A DNA stretch of 64,000 nt from Streptomyces venezuelae. Its GTDB lineage: Bacteria > Actinomycetota > Actinomycetes > Streptomycetales > Streptomycetaceae. The position numbers and the translations under genes are program-made. The notes under the pieces were generated by a model that was not told the origin of the DNA, did no database searches, and saw only the letters and a program-made list of their open reading frames with translations. The stretch is taken from contig NZ_CP029192.1 in the NCBI RefSeq assembly GCF_008642315.1, positions 8,060,001-8,124,000 of the forward strand, written 5' to 3'. This document shows, one piece after another, positions 1 to 8,484 of the stretch; positions within the stretch are counted from its first letter, which is position 1, and every line of letters starts with the position of its first letter.

Positions 1-296
1 TGTCGGTGGACGGGGCGGGGGACGGAAACGAAGATCACTTCTCCCGGTTGCCCAAGATCGGCAAGGCCAAAAGAGCCCCGACCTCCTGCGCCCCATGTCG
101 TGACGTGCGTCACAGTGGTTGAGGTATGTGCAGGTGGCACTGTCCACGGCGGTCGGAATCCCGTATTCCGAAAAGAAGTTGGGCCGTGCGGTTAACCGGA
201 CGGGTCCGGCGGCGCGATGTAGGGGCGGGGACGATGTCCTCCCGGGCGTGCCACGGAGCGCCCCGGCCGCCCAGTCGAACGCAAGAGGAGCAGTCC
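1..296. other. Non-coding region upstream of the ECF sigma operon
   Basis: I see no convincing gene here. Short open frames begin near 119 and 126 but have no ribosome binding site and low-complexity translations. The region holds one 14-bp palindrome (100-113), listed separately, and should contain the promoter of the sigma-factor operon. I could not pick a confident -35/-10 pair. Confidence 0.5.
100..113. promoter_or_regulatory. Crp-like palindrome GTGACG-TG-CGTCAC
   Basis: The 14-bp site GTGACGTGCGTCAC is a perfect dyad and fits the GTG-N6-GNCAC pattern reported for Streptomyces Crp. It lies about 200 bp upstream of the leader peptide and sigma factor. The match is by eye; any dyad-binding regulator could use it. 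Confidence 0.3.
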
Positions 297-350
297 GTGT
301 GGCCTCATTGGGCCCGGCATCCTGCCGCAGGAGGTGTGGGGGGTGACTGA
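297..350 (+). CDS. Possible 17-residue leader peptide overlapping the sigma-factor start
   Basis: A GTG at 297 follows a strong ribosome binding site (AAGAGGAG, 283-290, spacing 6). It opens a 17-codon frame (VWPHWARHPAAGGVGGD) that stops at 348-350. The stop lies 8 nt inside the downstream sigma gene, whose GTG start is at 343. The site and overlap suggest translational coupling, or a leader that gates the sigma factor; two Trp and two His codons are present. I infer this from the site strength and geometry only. It could be chance. Confidence 0.35.
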   Translation: MWPHWARHPAAGGVGGD

Positions 351-912
351 ACCGTCCGAGCAGGAGCACCATCTGATCGATCCCGCCGAACTGACGGCCG
401 ACTTCGAGACCTTCTTCCGGGATCACGAGAAGGAGTTCCTGAAGTCGGCGGCATCACGGGTGCGCAATGCGCACGATGCCGAAGAGGTGGTCCTCATCGC
501 GGGCGTACGCATCTACCGCAAGTGGCCGCGCATCCGCGCGCACGCCAATCCGGTCGCGTACGCCCATCAGATCCTGAACTGGGAGATCGCCACCTTCTTC
601 CGCAAGCAGGCCCGGATAGCCGACCGGGAGACGTCCTACGGCGAGTTGCCCTTCGCGGACGTCCCGACCGGTGACGATCTGCTCGCCCTCGGAGAGCACG
701 AGGAACTGGACCTGGCCCTGGAGCGCCTGGAAGCACGCGCACCCGTGCGTGCGGCCTGCATACGGCTGCGGTTCCTGTGCGGACTGACCAACCACGAGGT
801 CGGGGAACGGCTGGAGATCAGCCCGGACTGCGTCAAGGTCCACGTGTGCAGAGGCCTCAAAGACCTTCAATCCCTCATGGATCTCCCCACTCGGGGAAAA
901 GGAGATTCCTGA
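343..912 (+). CDS. ECF-type RNA polymerase sigma factor
   Basis: The 189-residue protein has the two-domain layout of ECF sigma factors. Residues about 20-85 form region 2 (a helical stretch around DAEEVV and a basic segment near YRKWPRIRAHANP). Residues about 120-180 form a region-4 helix-turn-helix (LRFLCGLTNHEVGERLEIS, then VKVHVCRGLKDL). The GTG at 343 is preferred because AGGAGG (329-334) sits 8 nt upstream; a GTG at 334 would overlap that site. The gene overlaps the next one by one base (TGATG), so the two are probably translated together. No classical anti-sigma factor is adjacent; the coupled protein may fill that role, which is inference. Confidence 0.8.
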   Translation: MTEPSEQEHHLIDPAELTADFETFFRDHEKEFLKSAASRVRNAHDAEEVVLIAGVRIYRKWPRIRAHANPVAYAHQILNWEIATFFRKQARIADRETSYGELPFADVPTGDDLLALGEHEELDLALERLEARAPVRAACIRLRFLCGLTNHEVGERLEISPDCVKVHVCRGLKDLQSLMDLPTRGKGDS

Positions 913-1604
913 TGCTGGAAGACATCCTGCGCAGCAGCGCGCGGGAACTGGAGCTTCAGTTCGAAGCCCATGACAGCGACGCCTTCATGCACCGCCTCGC
1001 CGTCCGGATCACCCAGGACGCGTCTCTGCCGCCGCGCGTCCAGAAGAGCGGCGCCGCCGTCGTCGCCAAGGAGGCCCTGGCGCCCGCACGCCGTACGGGC
1101 GCCTCGCGGCCCCGCTCGCGGCGAGGCGCGCGCCGCCGCCCCTCGCGGCTCTGCCCACCGGACCCCGCGGCCGCGCCGGAGGCGGTCCTCGAACACGTCC
1201 GGGGCCTGTGCAGACAGGTGGTGAGCTCCGCGCACATCGACTCGCTCGCCGACTTCGCCGACGACTACGACGAGGCCGGGGCGCGGACGTTCGCCTGTCT
1301 GCTGTACGTGCTGGACCGGCGCGAGGGCGCGCTGTTCTGGTGGCGGTTCGCGGCCGGCGCGGGCGACCCGCTGGCCGCCCATCTGCTGGAGGCGCACCAC
1401 GCGGCGGTGGGGACGGTTCCGGAGGCCCGCGTGTGGCGGGCGTTCGCCAGACTCCTCGGCTTCGCCGAGCGTCACCTGCCGCGCCTGGAGCGCGGCGCCA
1501 CGTCGTACGACGACTCCGGTGCGCGGGAGTTGCTCGGGGGCAACGACACGGTGCTGCGCGCCTTCATGCGAACGGACGACGTGGCGCTCGCGGTGAGCCG
1601 GTGA
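912..1604 (+). CDS. Uncharacterised helical protein coupled to the ECF sigma factor
   Basis: This 230-residue protein starts at an ATG sharing a base with the sigma-factor stop codon. I recognise no family. Residues about 45-85 are Arg/Ala/Pro-rich and probably disordered. Residues about 90-200 look helical, with a Trp/Phe-rich patch (ALFWWRFAAGAGDPLAAHLLEAHH). No transmembrane segment or zinc motif is evident. Its position suggests a regulator or effector of the sigma factor, but nothing in the sequence proves that. Confidence 0.65.
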   Translation: MLEDILRSSARELELQFEAHDSDAFMHRLAVRITQDASLPPRVQKSGAAVVAKEALAPARRTGASRPRSRRGARRRPSRLCPPDPAAAPEAVLEHVRGLCRQVVSSAHIDSLADFADDYDEAGARTFACLLYVLDRREGALFWWRFAAGAGDPLAAHLLEAHHAAVGTVPEARVWRAFARLLGFAERHLPRLERGATSYDDSGARELLGGNDTVLRAFMRTDDVALAVSR

Positions 1605-1801
1605 GTCGCCGCCCCGCCGTCCGGCGCACGCCGTCGCATCCGCCTATAGCAGAAGCAATTCGAGGGTGCGGGATTGTTCGGCGTAGTGGATGCGAAGAAG
1701 CCGTAGGCGGTCTACGAAAGTGTCCGATCGGCCCGAAAATGCACTGCAGTTGGGGGCAAATGCCCGAATAGCTTTGCGCATACCGTGTCACTACGCTCAC
1801 C

Positions 1802-1844
1802 GAGCGCGAGCCCGTTCTCTTAGCGGGGTCCCGGGCTCGCGCTC
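1802..1844 (+). terminator. Stem-loop with 13-bp perfect arms
   Basis: GAGCGCGAGCCCG (1802-1814) pairs with CGGGCTCGCGCTC (1832-1844) across a 17-nt loop. It lies about 200 bp after the sigma operon and 36 bp before the next start codon. It is either a terminator or a structured leader of the small membrane-protein gene. There is no clear U tract. Confidence 0.5.
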
Positions 1845-1879
1845 TTGATGAATGCAAACCAAGAAAGAGGACGCGACAC

Positions 1880-2152
1880 ATGCCCCGTTTTCCCGGCCGC
1901 TTCCGGTTCCGGCGCGCTCGGCGCCGAACCGGTCCCGACCATAACAGCGCACCGGCCGCCCCGTATATGACGGGCAACACTGAACACCCGGCAGGCAACA
2001 AACCTGGCAACCCGCTGGTCACGGCCCTGCAAGCGCCGCCGTTGATCGTCTTCCACGGCCCTGTGGGCCTCTCCGAGAGTGCAGCGTCCCTCGTCATCGC
2101 CGCTGTGTGGATGTGCGGGGTGTATCTGCTCGGCCGCGCCGGACAGAACTGA
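1880..2152 (+). CDS. Small single-pass membrane protein
   Basis: The 90-residue protein has an Arg-rich N-terminus (residues 1-17), a polar middle and one C-terminal hydrophobic segment (about residues 66-86, SAASLVIAAVWMCGVYLLG). The basic N-terminus suggests a cytoplasmic face. An AAAGAGGA site precedes the ATG, and an 11-bp hairpin follows the stop, so the gene looks like an independent unit. I recognise no family and assign no function. Confidence 0.5.
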   Translation: MPRFPGRFRFRRARRRTGPDHNSAPAAPYMTGNTEHPAGNKPGNPLVTALQAPPLIVFHGPVGLSESAASLVIAAVWMCGVYLLGRAGQN

Positions 2153-2160
2153 CGGGCCAT

Positions 2161-2190
2161 CGGAGGCCGGGTTCTCCTGCCCGGCCTCCG
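2161..2190 (+). terminator. Terminator hairpin after the small membrane-protein gene
   Basis: CGGAGGCCGGG (2161-2171) pairs perfectly with CCCGGCCTCCG (2180-2190) around an 8-nt loop, starting 8 bp after the stop codon. Confidence 0.65.
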
Positions 2191-2335
2191 GTGCCACGCC
2201 GCTGGTCCAGTTCCCGACGAAAGGGGATTGGATCACCGGCTCCTGTCACGGAATGCACGGCCGCAGCAGTCAGGTGGTCCGGACCTTCGCGTCCTTGAGT
2301 CTTTGACCACCACATAAGCCAGGAAGGAACACGGC

Positions 2336-3574
2336 ATGATCCAGCCGAATATGGGGGAAAGGGTCTGCCCGCAGTGCGGCGGCACCTGGATTTCGCAGGG
2401 AGCGGGGCGCCCGGGCACCTATTGCGGCACCAAGTGCCGCCAGGCCGCCAACCGCGAAAGCAGAAAGAGCCGTCCGGAGCCCCCCGACACACGGCTCGTC
2501 GACGAACAGCTCCTGCAGGACTTCCAGGCGATCCAGGACGAGGTCGAGGAACTGCTCGGCTCCCTCGACTACTCCGGAGCGCCGCCCGAAGACCCGTTGC
2601 GCATTCTGGTGCGCATCCAGCAGCGCCTGGACGCGGTCACCATCGGTCTCGTCGGCCGCGCCAAGGCCCGCGGCGCCAGCTGGCCGGATGTCGGCGCGGC
2701 CATGAACCTCACCCCGGACACGGTCCGCCACAAGTACGCCACCGCCCTGGACCGTTACCAGCGCAAGCGGGCCCCGCGCGCCCAGCGTCCGACGGGGCCC
2801 ACGCCCCGCAGACCCGCGGCGCCCGACGACGGGCCGGGCCCCGGCCCTGTGCGCTACATGATCACCGGCACCTTCGGCCAGCACGCCGACGAGGAGGGCG
2901 CGGACGTCGTCGTCTGCGCCGAGGAGCTGGCCCCCGCCCTCGCCTCCCTGCACCGCGCCAGCGGCCGCACGCTGCGTTCGGTCGCCGAGCAGGCACGCCT
3001 CTCCCCGGGCTACGTCTCGCGCATCATCGCCGGAGAACGGCTGCCCTCCTGGTCCGTCGTGTGTCGCCTGGCCCGCGCCTGCGGTGCCTCCCCGGTCCAG
3101 CTGCGGCCGCTGTGGGAGAGCGCGCTGACCCGTCGGGGCGCGAAGAGGGACGCCCCGCCCTCGCTGCACGCGGCGCTGCGCTACCTCCACCACCGCGCCG
3201 GGTGCCCCGATCCGGCCCAACTGGCGAGCCTCAGCGAGCGGCTGACGGCCGATGAGATCACCGCGATGCTGGAGAGCGCGGCGGTGCCGGATTGGGGGGC
3301 CGTCCAGCAGCTCGTCTCCGCCCTGAACGGCGAAGCGGCCTACTTCGAGCCGCTCTGGCGGACCGCGGTGCGGAACAACCGGCCACCGGTCCGGCGCCCG
3401 CTGCCGCTGCCGGCGCTCGCGTGCCCGAACCGGGGCACGGCGGGCCCCGTCGCCGTCTTCCGGCTCCTGACCCAGTTCAACGGCGTCCTCAAGAGCAATC
3501 CGCTGCTCACCGAGACCATGCGGATGCAGGTGCGGCGCACGATCGCGCGGCGGGCGAGAGCCGCGGCCATCTGA
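2336..3574 (+). CDS. Zinc-ribbon and XRE-type HTH regulator
   Basis: The 412-residue protein begins with a probable zinc ribbon (CPQCGGTW at residues 11-18, then YCGTKCRQ near 30). A helical region with a second possible HTH follows (about 90-140, GASWPDVGAAMNLTPDTVRHKY). A Cro/C1-type helix-turn-helix is at about 208-260 (TLRSVAEQARLSPGYVSRIIAGERLPSWSVVCRLARACG). The C-terminal 150 residues are helical and may sense a ligand or partner. AGGAAGG (2321-2327) supports the ATG. DNA binding is a family-level prediction; the target is unknown. Confidence 0.7.
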   Translation: MIQPNMGERVCPQCGGTWISQGAGRPGTYCGTKCRQAANRESRKSRPEPPDTRLVDEQLLQDFQAIQDEVEELLGSLDYSGAPPEDPLRILVRIQQRLDAVTIGLVGRAKARGASWPDVGAAMNLTPDTVRHKYATALDRYQRKRAPRAQRPTGPTPRRPAAPDDGPGPGPVRYMITGTFGQHADEEGADVVVCAEELAPALASLHRASGRTLRSVAEQARLSPGYVSRIIAGERLPSWSVVCRLARACGASPVQLRPLWESALTRRGAKRDAPPSLHAALRYLHHRAGCPDPAQLASLSERLTADEITAMLESAAVPDWGAVQQLVSALNGEAAYFEPLWRTAVRNNRPPVRRPLPLPALACPNRGTAGPVAVFRLLTQFNGVLKSNPLLTETMRMQVRRTIARRARAAAI

Positions 3575-3592
3575 GGCCGCCGAGCCGCGCGC

Positions 3593-3605
3593 GTCACTTA
3601 GTGAC
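3593..3605. promoter_or_regulatory. Perfect palindrome GTCACT-T-AGTGAC at the TetR start
   Basis: The 13-bp dyad ends 13 nt upstream of the ATG at 3619. It overlaps the likely promoter (CATACT, a -10-like hexamer, follows it). No ribosome binding site precedes the ATG, so the transcript may be leaderless. Placement fits an autoregulatory operator for the TetR protein. Confidence 0.45.
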
Positions 3606-3618
3606 ATACTGTCCCTTG

Positions 3619-4266
3619 ATGACGCGAGGAATGAGTGAGCAGCGGCGTGCGCGGCTGCGGCTGGAGATCTCCCGGGAGGCGGCCCGGCTCTTCTGGGAGC
3701 AGGGAGTGGCCGCGACCGGCGGCGACCAGATCGCCGACGCGGTGGGCCTCTCCACGCGCACCATCTGGCGGCACTTCCGCAGCAAGGAGAGCTGCGCGGA
3801 GCCGGTCATCATGCAGGGCGTGGTCACACTCCTCGGCGTGCTGCGCCGCTGGCCCCGCGAGAGCGCCCTCGAAGACCACCTGGACGCCGAACTGACCGGC
3901 ATCAGGCTCGGACACGAGCGGCCGCCCGTCACCCTGGCCGACGAACTGCTCGCGATGAAGATGATCCGCCTGGCCGACACCGAACCGGCTTTGCGCACGG
4001 CGTGGCTGATGGCCTGCGACGAGGTGGAGCGCGAACTCCGCACGATCATCGGCGAGCGCCTGGAGCGCCCGCCGGACGACCTTCAGGTCCGGATGTACGC
4101 CGCGTCGGCGGCGTCCGTCGTCCGCGTCCTCGACGAGCACATCGGCACGGCGGCGCTCGCGGGCGACGACGTCACCGAGTTCGAGGACGTGGCGGCGCTC
4201 GCCCGGCGGTACGCGCGGGCGATCCGCACGGCCACCGGGGGAGCGGTCGGTGATCCCGTCGTCTGA
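3619..4266 (+). CDS. TetR-family transcriptional regulator
   Basis: The 215-residue protein has a TetR N-terminal DNA-binding domain (residues about 10-58: EAARLFWEQGVAATGGDQIADAV, then STRTIWRHFRSK) and a helical ligand domain. The ATG at 3619 is chosen because an ATG at 3631 would sit directly on its own ribosome binding site. A perfect palindrome just upstream suggests autoregulation. The S9 peptidase gene follows on the same strand after about 95 bp and may be a target, which is inference. Confidence 0.8.
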   Translation: MTRGMSEQRRARLRLEISREAARLFWEQGVAATGGDQIADAVGLSTRTIWRHFRSKESCAEPVIMQGVVTLLGVLRRWPRESALEDHLDAELTGIRLGHERPPVTLADELLAMKMIRLADTEPALRTAWLMACDEVERELRTIIGERLERPPDDLQVRMYAASAASVVRVLDEHIGTAALAGDDVTEFEDVAALARRYARAIRTATGGAVGDPVV

Positions 4267-4361
4267 CGCGCTACCCCCGACCCCGGATGCCCGACGCCCG
4301 ACGCCTTCGCGTCCCTGTCGCCGACCGACGCGGCGGCGACGCACCGACAAGGAGTGCCCGC

Positions 4362-6287
4362 ATGAGTGAGAGTGCCCGTACGACCGCCCCCGCGCACGGA
4401 GCCCCCCGGCTCGCCGTCGAGCAGTTGACCGTCGAGGAGCTCTTCGGCTCTCCCGTGCGTGCCGGTGCGTCGATTTCGTCCGACGGCACGAGGATCGCCT
4501 ATCTCGCGCCCTGGCGAGGCCGGCTCAACGTATGGGTGGAGAACCTCGACTCCGACGAGGAGCCGCGGTGCGTGACGGCCGACGACAACCGCAGCGTGCA
4601 CACCTTCCACTGGACGGACGACCCGCGCTGGCTGCTGTACGAGCAGGACGGCGACGGCGACGAGATGTGGCACCTCCACCGGGTCGACCTGGACCACCCG
4701 GAGGCCGGGGCCGTCGACCTCACCCCGTTCCCCGGCGTCGTGGCGCTGGGGCTCGACACGGCGGCCGCTCGGCCGGGCAAGGCCTTCCTGCATCTGAACA
4801 AGCGGAACCCCGTCGAGTTCGACCTGTACGAACTCGACATCGCCACCGGTGAGTTGACCGTCCTGGCGCAGAACCCCGGTCAGTCCGCGGGCTGGATGTG
4901 CACGCCGGGAGGCGAGCTCTACGCGCAGCTCCTGACGGCCGAGGGCGATATCCAGTTGGCGCGCTGGGACACGTCGGCGGGATCGGGAGAGCTGCGCCCG
5001 GTCGCCACGTTCGACGGCGCCGACTACCCCCTGAGCATCCAGCCGTTCGAGCTCACTCCGGACGGCACCGGCGTGTGGCTGGGTTCCAACCGCAACAGCG
5101 ACCGGACCCGCCTGGTCCGCCTGGACCTGGCCACGGGGGAGGAGACCGGTGTCGACAGCCATCCGGTCTTCGACCTCGACACCCGCTGCGTCGTCTTCCC
5201 CGCGCTGCCGTCGCCGCTCATCCGCAACCCGTACACCGGAGCGCTGCTCGGCGCGCGTTACCTCGGTGAGCGGCAGGTGATCCACGCGCTCGACCCGCAC
5301 TTCGCCGCGGTCCTGCCGAACCTGGAGCGGCTGTCCGACGGCGACCTGGCCGCGGTCTCCTGCGACGCGAGCGGGCGGCGCTGGGTCGCCGTCTTCTCCC
5401 ACGACCGCGACCCGGGGGCCACGTACCTCTACGACCACGCCACCAGGGAGACCCGGCTTTTGTACCGGCCGTACCCGCATCTCGACCCCGAAGTGCTGGC
5501 CCCCATGGCGCCGGTCGTGATCCCCGCCCGCGACGGGCTGCGGCTGCCCGCCTATCTGACGCTGCCCGTCGGCGTGGACCCGGTCGGGCTGCCCACGGTG
5601 CTGCTGGTCCACGGAGGGCCGTGGTTCCGGGACACCTGGGGATACAACCCGGTGGTGCAACTGCTGGCCAACCGCGGCTACGCGGTGCTGCAGGTCAACT
5701 TCCGCGGCTCGATGGGGTACGGGAAGGCGTTCCTCAAGGCCGGCATCGGCGAGCTGGCCGGCACGATGCACGACGACCTGATCGACGCCGTCGACTGGGC
5801 GGTCGGGCGAGGGTACGCGGACCGGGACCGCGTCGCCGTCTTCGGCGGCTCCTACGGCGGATACGCCGCGCTGGTCGGTGCCGCCTTCACTCCCGATGTC
5901 TTCGCCGCCGCGATCGACACGTGCGGTCCCTCGAACCTCGTCACCTATCTCCGGACGCTGCCGGAGTTCGCGCGGCCCGGCCTGGTCAACAACTGGTACC
6001 TGTACGCCGGTGACCCGAGCGACCCCGAGCAGGAGGCCGACCTGCTGGCGCGCTCGCCGATCAGCCGGGTGGACCGGATCCGCACCCCGCTGATGGTGGT
6101 CCAGGGGGCCAACGACGTGCGTGTGGTCAAGGCGGAGTCGGATCGGATCGTCGACGCGCTGCGGGCCCGCGGCGTCGAGGTCGAGTACATGGTCAAGGAG
6201 AACGAGGGCCACGGCTTTGTGAACCCGGAGAACAACATCGACCTCTACCGCGCGGCGGAACGCTTCCTCGCCCGCCACCTGAAGTGA
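4362..6287 (+). CDS. S9-family prolyl oligopeptidase-like serine peptidase
   Basis: The 641-residue protein has an N-terminal beta-propeller-like region (about 30-370) with repeated WD-type blades, then an alpha/beta-hydrolase domain. Ser497 in GGSYGGYAA is the nucleophile. The acid is probably Asp in GANDVRVV and the base His in NEGHGF. HGGPW forms the oxyanion region. Length and order match acylaminoacyl-peptidase/S9 enzymes. No signal peptide is visible, so it should act in the cytoplasm. AAGGAG precedes the ATG at 4362. The next small frame overlaps the stop (GTGA). Confidence 0.85.
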   Translation: MSESARTTAPAHGAPRLAVEQLTVEELFGSPVRAGASISSDGTRIAYLAPWRGRLNVWVENLDSDEEPRCVTADDNRSVHTFHWTDDPRWLLYEQDGDGDEMWHLHRVDLDHPEAGAVDLTPFPGVVALGLDTAAARPGKAFLHLNKRNPVEFDLYELDIATGELTVLAQNPGQSAGWMCTPGGELYAQLLTAEGDIQLARWDTSAGSGELRPVATFDGADYPLSIQPFELTPDGTGVWLGSNRNSDRTRLVRLDLATGEETGVDSHPVFDLDTRCVVFPALPSPLIRNPYTGALLGARYLGERQVIHALDPHFAAVLPNLERLSDGDLAAVSCDASGRRWVAVFSHDRDPGATYLYDHATRETRLLYRPYPHLDPEVLAPMAPVVIPARDGLRLPAYLTLPVGVDPVGLPTVLLVHGGPWFRDTWGYNPVVQLLANRGYAVLQVNFRGSMGYGKAFLKAGIGELAGTMHDDLIDAVDWAVGRGYADRDRVAVFGGSYGGYAALVGAAFTPDVFAAAIDTCGPSNLVTYLRTLPEFARPGLVNNWYLYAGDPSDPEQEADLLARSPISRVDRIRTPLMVVQGANDVRVVKAESDRIVDALRARGVEVEYMVKENEGHGFVNPENNIDLYRAAERFLARHLK

Positions 6288-6478
6288 CCGGCGCACCGAA
6301 CAGCATCCGGGTCGACCTCGTCCTCGTACCCGCCGACGAGGGCCGCCGGAGGACCCCGTTCTCAGGGGCCGGTGTCCTGCGGCCCGGCCAGGTGATCACG
6401 ATGCACGAGGACAGGACCGTCGCCGGGACGGCGGTCGTCCTCGACTCGCACAGCCGTGCGGACTTGCGCCGCCCGTGA
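6284..6478 (+). CDS. Small EF-Tu domain-like protein, probably truncated
   Basis: This 64-residue frame starts at a GTG overlapping the peptidase stop. Its start (RVDLVLVPADEGRRRTPFSG) and end (VLRPGQVITMHEDRTVAGTAVV) resemble the first and last strands of an EF-Tu C-terminal barrel domain. The latter matches the usual PG...F.IREGGRTVG pattern. The middle strands are missing, so this may be an internally deleted version of the small EF-Tu-like proteins found in actinomycetes. It may not be functional. Confidence 0.4.
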   Translation: MTGAPNSIRVDLVLVPADEGRRRTPFSGAGVLRPGQVITMHEDRTVAGTAVVLDSHSRADLRRP

Positions 6479-6615
6479 GGATTCTCGGAGCCCGTGAGTG
6501 AAAGCGGATGTCCCGGGCACTCGCGAGTGAAGAGAGAGGTGCACAGCGCGGCCGCCACCTCTCAGGGGTCGGTCGCGTGCTCGCACCAGGACGTACGCGA
6601 GGAAAGGTGTCATCC

Positions 6616-7068
6616 GTGTCGCAAGTCGAAGAGTCCATCGAAGTCGACGTCCCGGTCCGCGCCGCGTACAACCAGTGGACCCAGTTCGAGACGTTCCCCG
6701 AGTTCATGCAAGGGGTGCAGCGGATCGAACAGCGCACCGACAAGCTCACCCACTGGGTGACGAAGATCGACGGCGTGGAGCGCACGTTCGACGCCAGGAT
6801 CACCGAGCAGATCCCGGACGAGCGCGTCGCGTGGACCACGGTGGAGGGCCAGGCCAAGCAGGCCGGCGTCGTCACCTTCCACCGTCTGGACGCATCACGC
6901 ACCAAGGTCATGCTCCAGATGCACTACGACCCCGACGGCCTCGCCGAGACGGTCGGCGACAAGCTCGGTCTCGTCAAACGACAGGTCGCCGGTGACCTGG
7001 GCCGCTTCAAGCAGTTCATCGAGAAGCGCGGCGGGGCGGAGACCGGCGCCTGGCGCGGCGAGGTGTGA
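6616..7068 (+). CDS. SRPBCC-family (polyketide cyclase/RatA-like) protein
   Basis: The 150-residue protein fits the START/SRPBCC helix-grip fold: an N-terminal strand (SQVEESIEVDVPVRAAYNQWTQFETFPEFM), an antiparallel sheet and a long C-terminal helix (LGLVKRQVAGDLGRFKQFIEKR). Members of this group bind hydrophobic ligands or act in stress-type roles. The GTG at 6616 has GAGGAAAGG upstream. A strong hairpin follows the gene, so it is probably transcribed alone. Confidence 0.75.
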   Translation: MSQVEESIEVDVPVRAAYNQWTQFETFPEFMQGVQRIEQRTDKLTHWVTKIDGVERTFDARITEQIPDERVAWTTVEGQAKQAGVVTFHRLDASRTKVMLQMHYDPDGLAETVGDKLGLVKRQVAGDLGRFKQFIEKRGGAETGAWRGEV

Positions 7069-7094
7069 CCGCGCACGGCACGAGACGCGACGAG

Positions 7095-7122
7095 GGCCCG
7101 GACCATCGGAATGGTCCGGGCC
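7095..7122 (+). terminator. Terminator hairpin, 12-bp perfect stem
   Basis: GGCCCGGACCAT (7095-7106) pairs with ATGGTCCGGGCC (7111-7122) around a CGGA loop, 27 bp after the SRPBCC stop codon. Confidence 0.75.
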
Positions 7123-7275
7123 TTCGTCCTGCTCCGCACGGGTCGCCGAGGGTCCACCAGCGGCCGGTTCGACCGTCGTACGCCGCGCTTCCCGGATTCA
7201 AGTGGTTGATGCGGGTTACACAGTGTCTGGAGTTCCCGACGGTCGGGACAGAGCACAGAAGGATGGTCGGAGCGC

Positions 7276-8439
7276 GTGGTGGAGCGGTTGCGTAGTGGTG
7301 GGTCCTGGGTGGCGCGGGCGTGGGGCTCGTCCGGGCACGAGCGCCACACGGTGCTCCTCGTCGCCAAGTGCGTGCTGGCGGCGACGCTGTCGTGGTGGAT
7401 CGCGCACGACTTCCTGAACGCCACGTCCCCCGCGTTCGCACCGTTCTCCGCGGTGCTGATCATGAACGTGACGCTCCAGAAGTCGGTCTGGCAGACGCTC
7501 CGCTACATCGCCGCGGTCGTCGTGGGCGTGGCCGTGCAGGCCGCGATCGGCTTCACCGCGGGGCCCGACCTGTTCGCCTTCGTCGTGGTCGCCGCCATCG
7601 CGCTGAGCCTCGGCCAGTGGACGGCGCTCGGCGAGCAGCGCTCCCAGGTCGCCACCGCCGCGTTCTTCGCCTTCTCCACGTACTCCGCCGCCGCCACGAA
7701 CGCCGACCGGGCCGTGCAGCTGGGGCAGATCATCCTCCTCGTCCTCATCGGCTGCGGCATCGGCCTCGTCGTCAACCTGTTGATCGCGCCGCCGCTGCGC
7801 TACCGCAGCGCGGAGCAGGGGCTGCGCGCCCTGGCCGGGGAGATGGAGTACCTGCTGGACGACATGGCCGACGGTCTGGGCAGCGGCGACGTGGACGCCG
7901 AACGGGCCGAGCAGTGGCGCACGGCGGGCGAGCGCGTGCAGGACGCGGTGGGCCAGGCGCGGACCGGGCTGAGCACGGCGGAGAACAGCCTGCCCTTCAA
8001 CCCGCGCCGCCTGCTCCCCGCCCACCGCGGCTACCTCACGTTCGACCGCTACCGGCAGGCGCTCGGCGCCCTGGAACGCGCGGTCTACCAGCTGGCCTCG
8101 CTGACCCGCAGCCTCGGCCGGTGGCGGGAGACGGAGGACACGTACACCTACGCCCCGGCGCTCGAGGCCTACGCCGACTTCGCCGCGACCCTGCGCGACA
8201 TCGTGCACGTCATCGTCGAACTCGACTCCGACAAGCTGACCGAGCAGGCCAAGGAGATGTGCGGGCTCGCCGGGACCGCCCAGGAGGCGCTGCAGAAGGT
8301 GCTGGACGTGGCGCAGGAGTACGGGCTGCCGCTGGCCGACGCGTCCCGCCCGTACGGGGTCCTCATCGTCGAGGCCACCCGCCTGATGGAGGAGTTCCAG
8401 AACACCTGCGACGTGCTCCAGGACACGGCGGACGCCTGA
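7276..8439 (+). CDS. FUSC/aromatic-acid-exporter-like membrane protein
   Basis: The 387-residue protein has about six membrane segments in its first 170 residues (LLVAKCVLAATLSWWIA, AFAPFSAVLIMNV, YIAAVVVGVAVQAAIGF, FAFVVVAAIALSLG and QIILLVLIGCGIGLVVNLLI). A cytoplasmic helical domain of about 210 residues follows. This is the one-repeat layout of bacterial FUSC/ArAE proteins, linked to efflux of aromatic acids or other small acids. The substrate cannot be read from sequence. The start could be GTG 7276 or GTG 7279. Confidence 0.7.
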   Translation: MVERLRSGGSWVARAWGSSGHERHTVLLVAKCVLAATLSWWIAHDFLNATSPAFAPFSAVLIMNVTLQKSVWQTLRYIAAVVVGVAVQAAIGFTAGPDLFAFVVVAAIALSLGQWTALGEQRSQVATAAFFAFSTYSAAATNADRAVQLGQIILLVLIGCGIGLVVNLLIAPPLRYRSAEQGLRALAGEMEYLLDDMADGLGSGDVDAERAEQWRTAGERVQDAVGQARTGLSTAENSLPFNPRRLLPAHRGYLTFDRYRQALGALERAVYQLASLTRSLGRWRETEDTYTYAPALEAYADFAATLRDIVHVIVELDSDKLTEQAKEMCGLAGTAQEALQKVLDVAQEYGLPLADASRPYGVLIVEATRLMEEFQNTCDVLQDTADA

Positions 8440-8484
8440 GGCGGCCGACGGCCACTGTCGGAGCCCGGCCCTAAGCTGTGAGAC

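Noticed and set aside
4083..6296. Long minus-strand open frame (737 codons) opposite the S9 peptidase
   Set aside because: The translation is low-complexity (Arg/Val/Gly/Asp-rich) with no recognisable domain, and the plus strand encodes a clear peptidase. It is a by-product of very high GC content.
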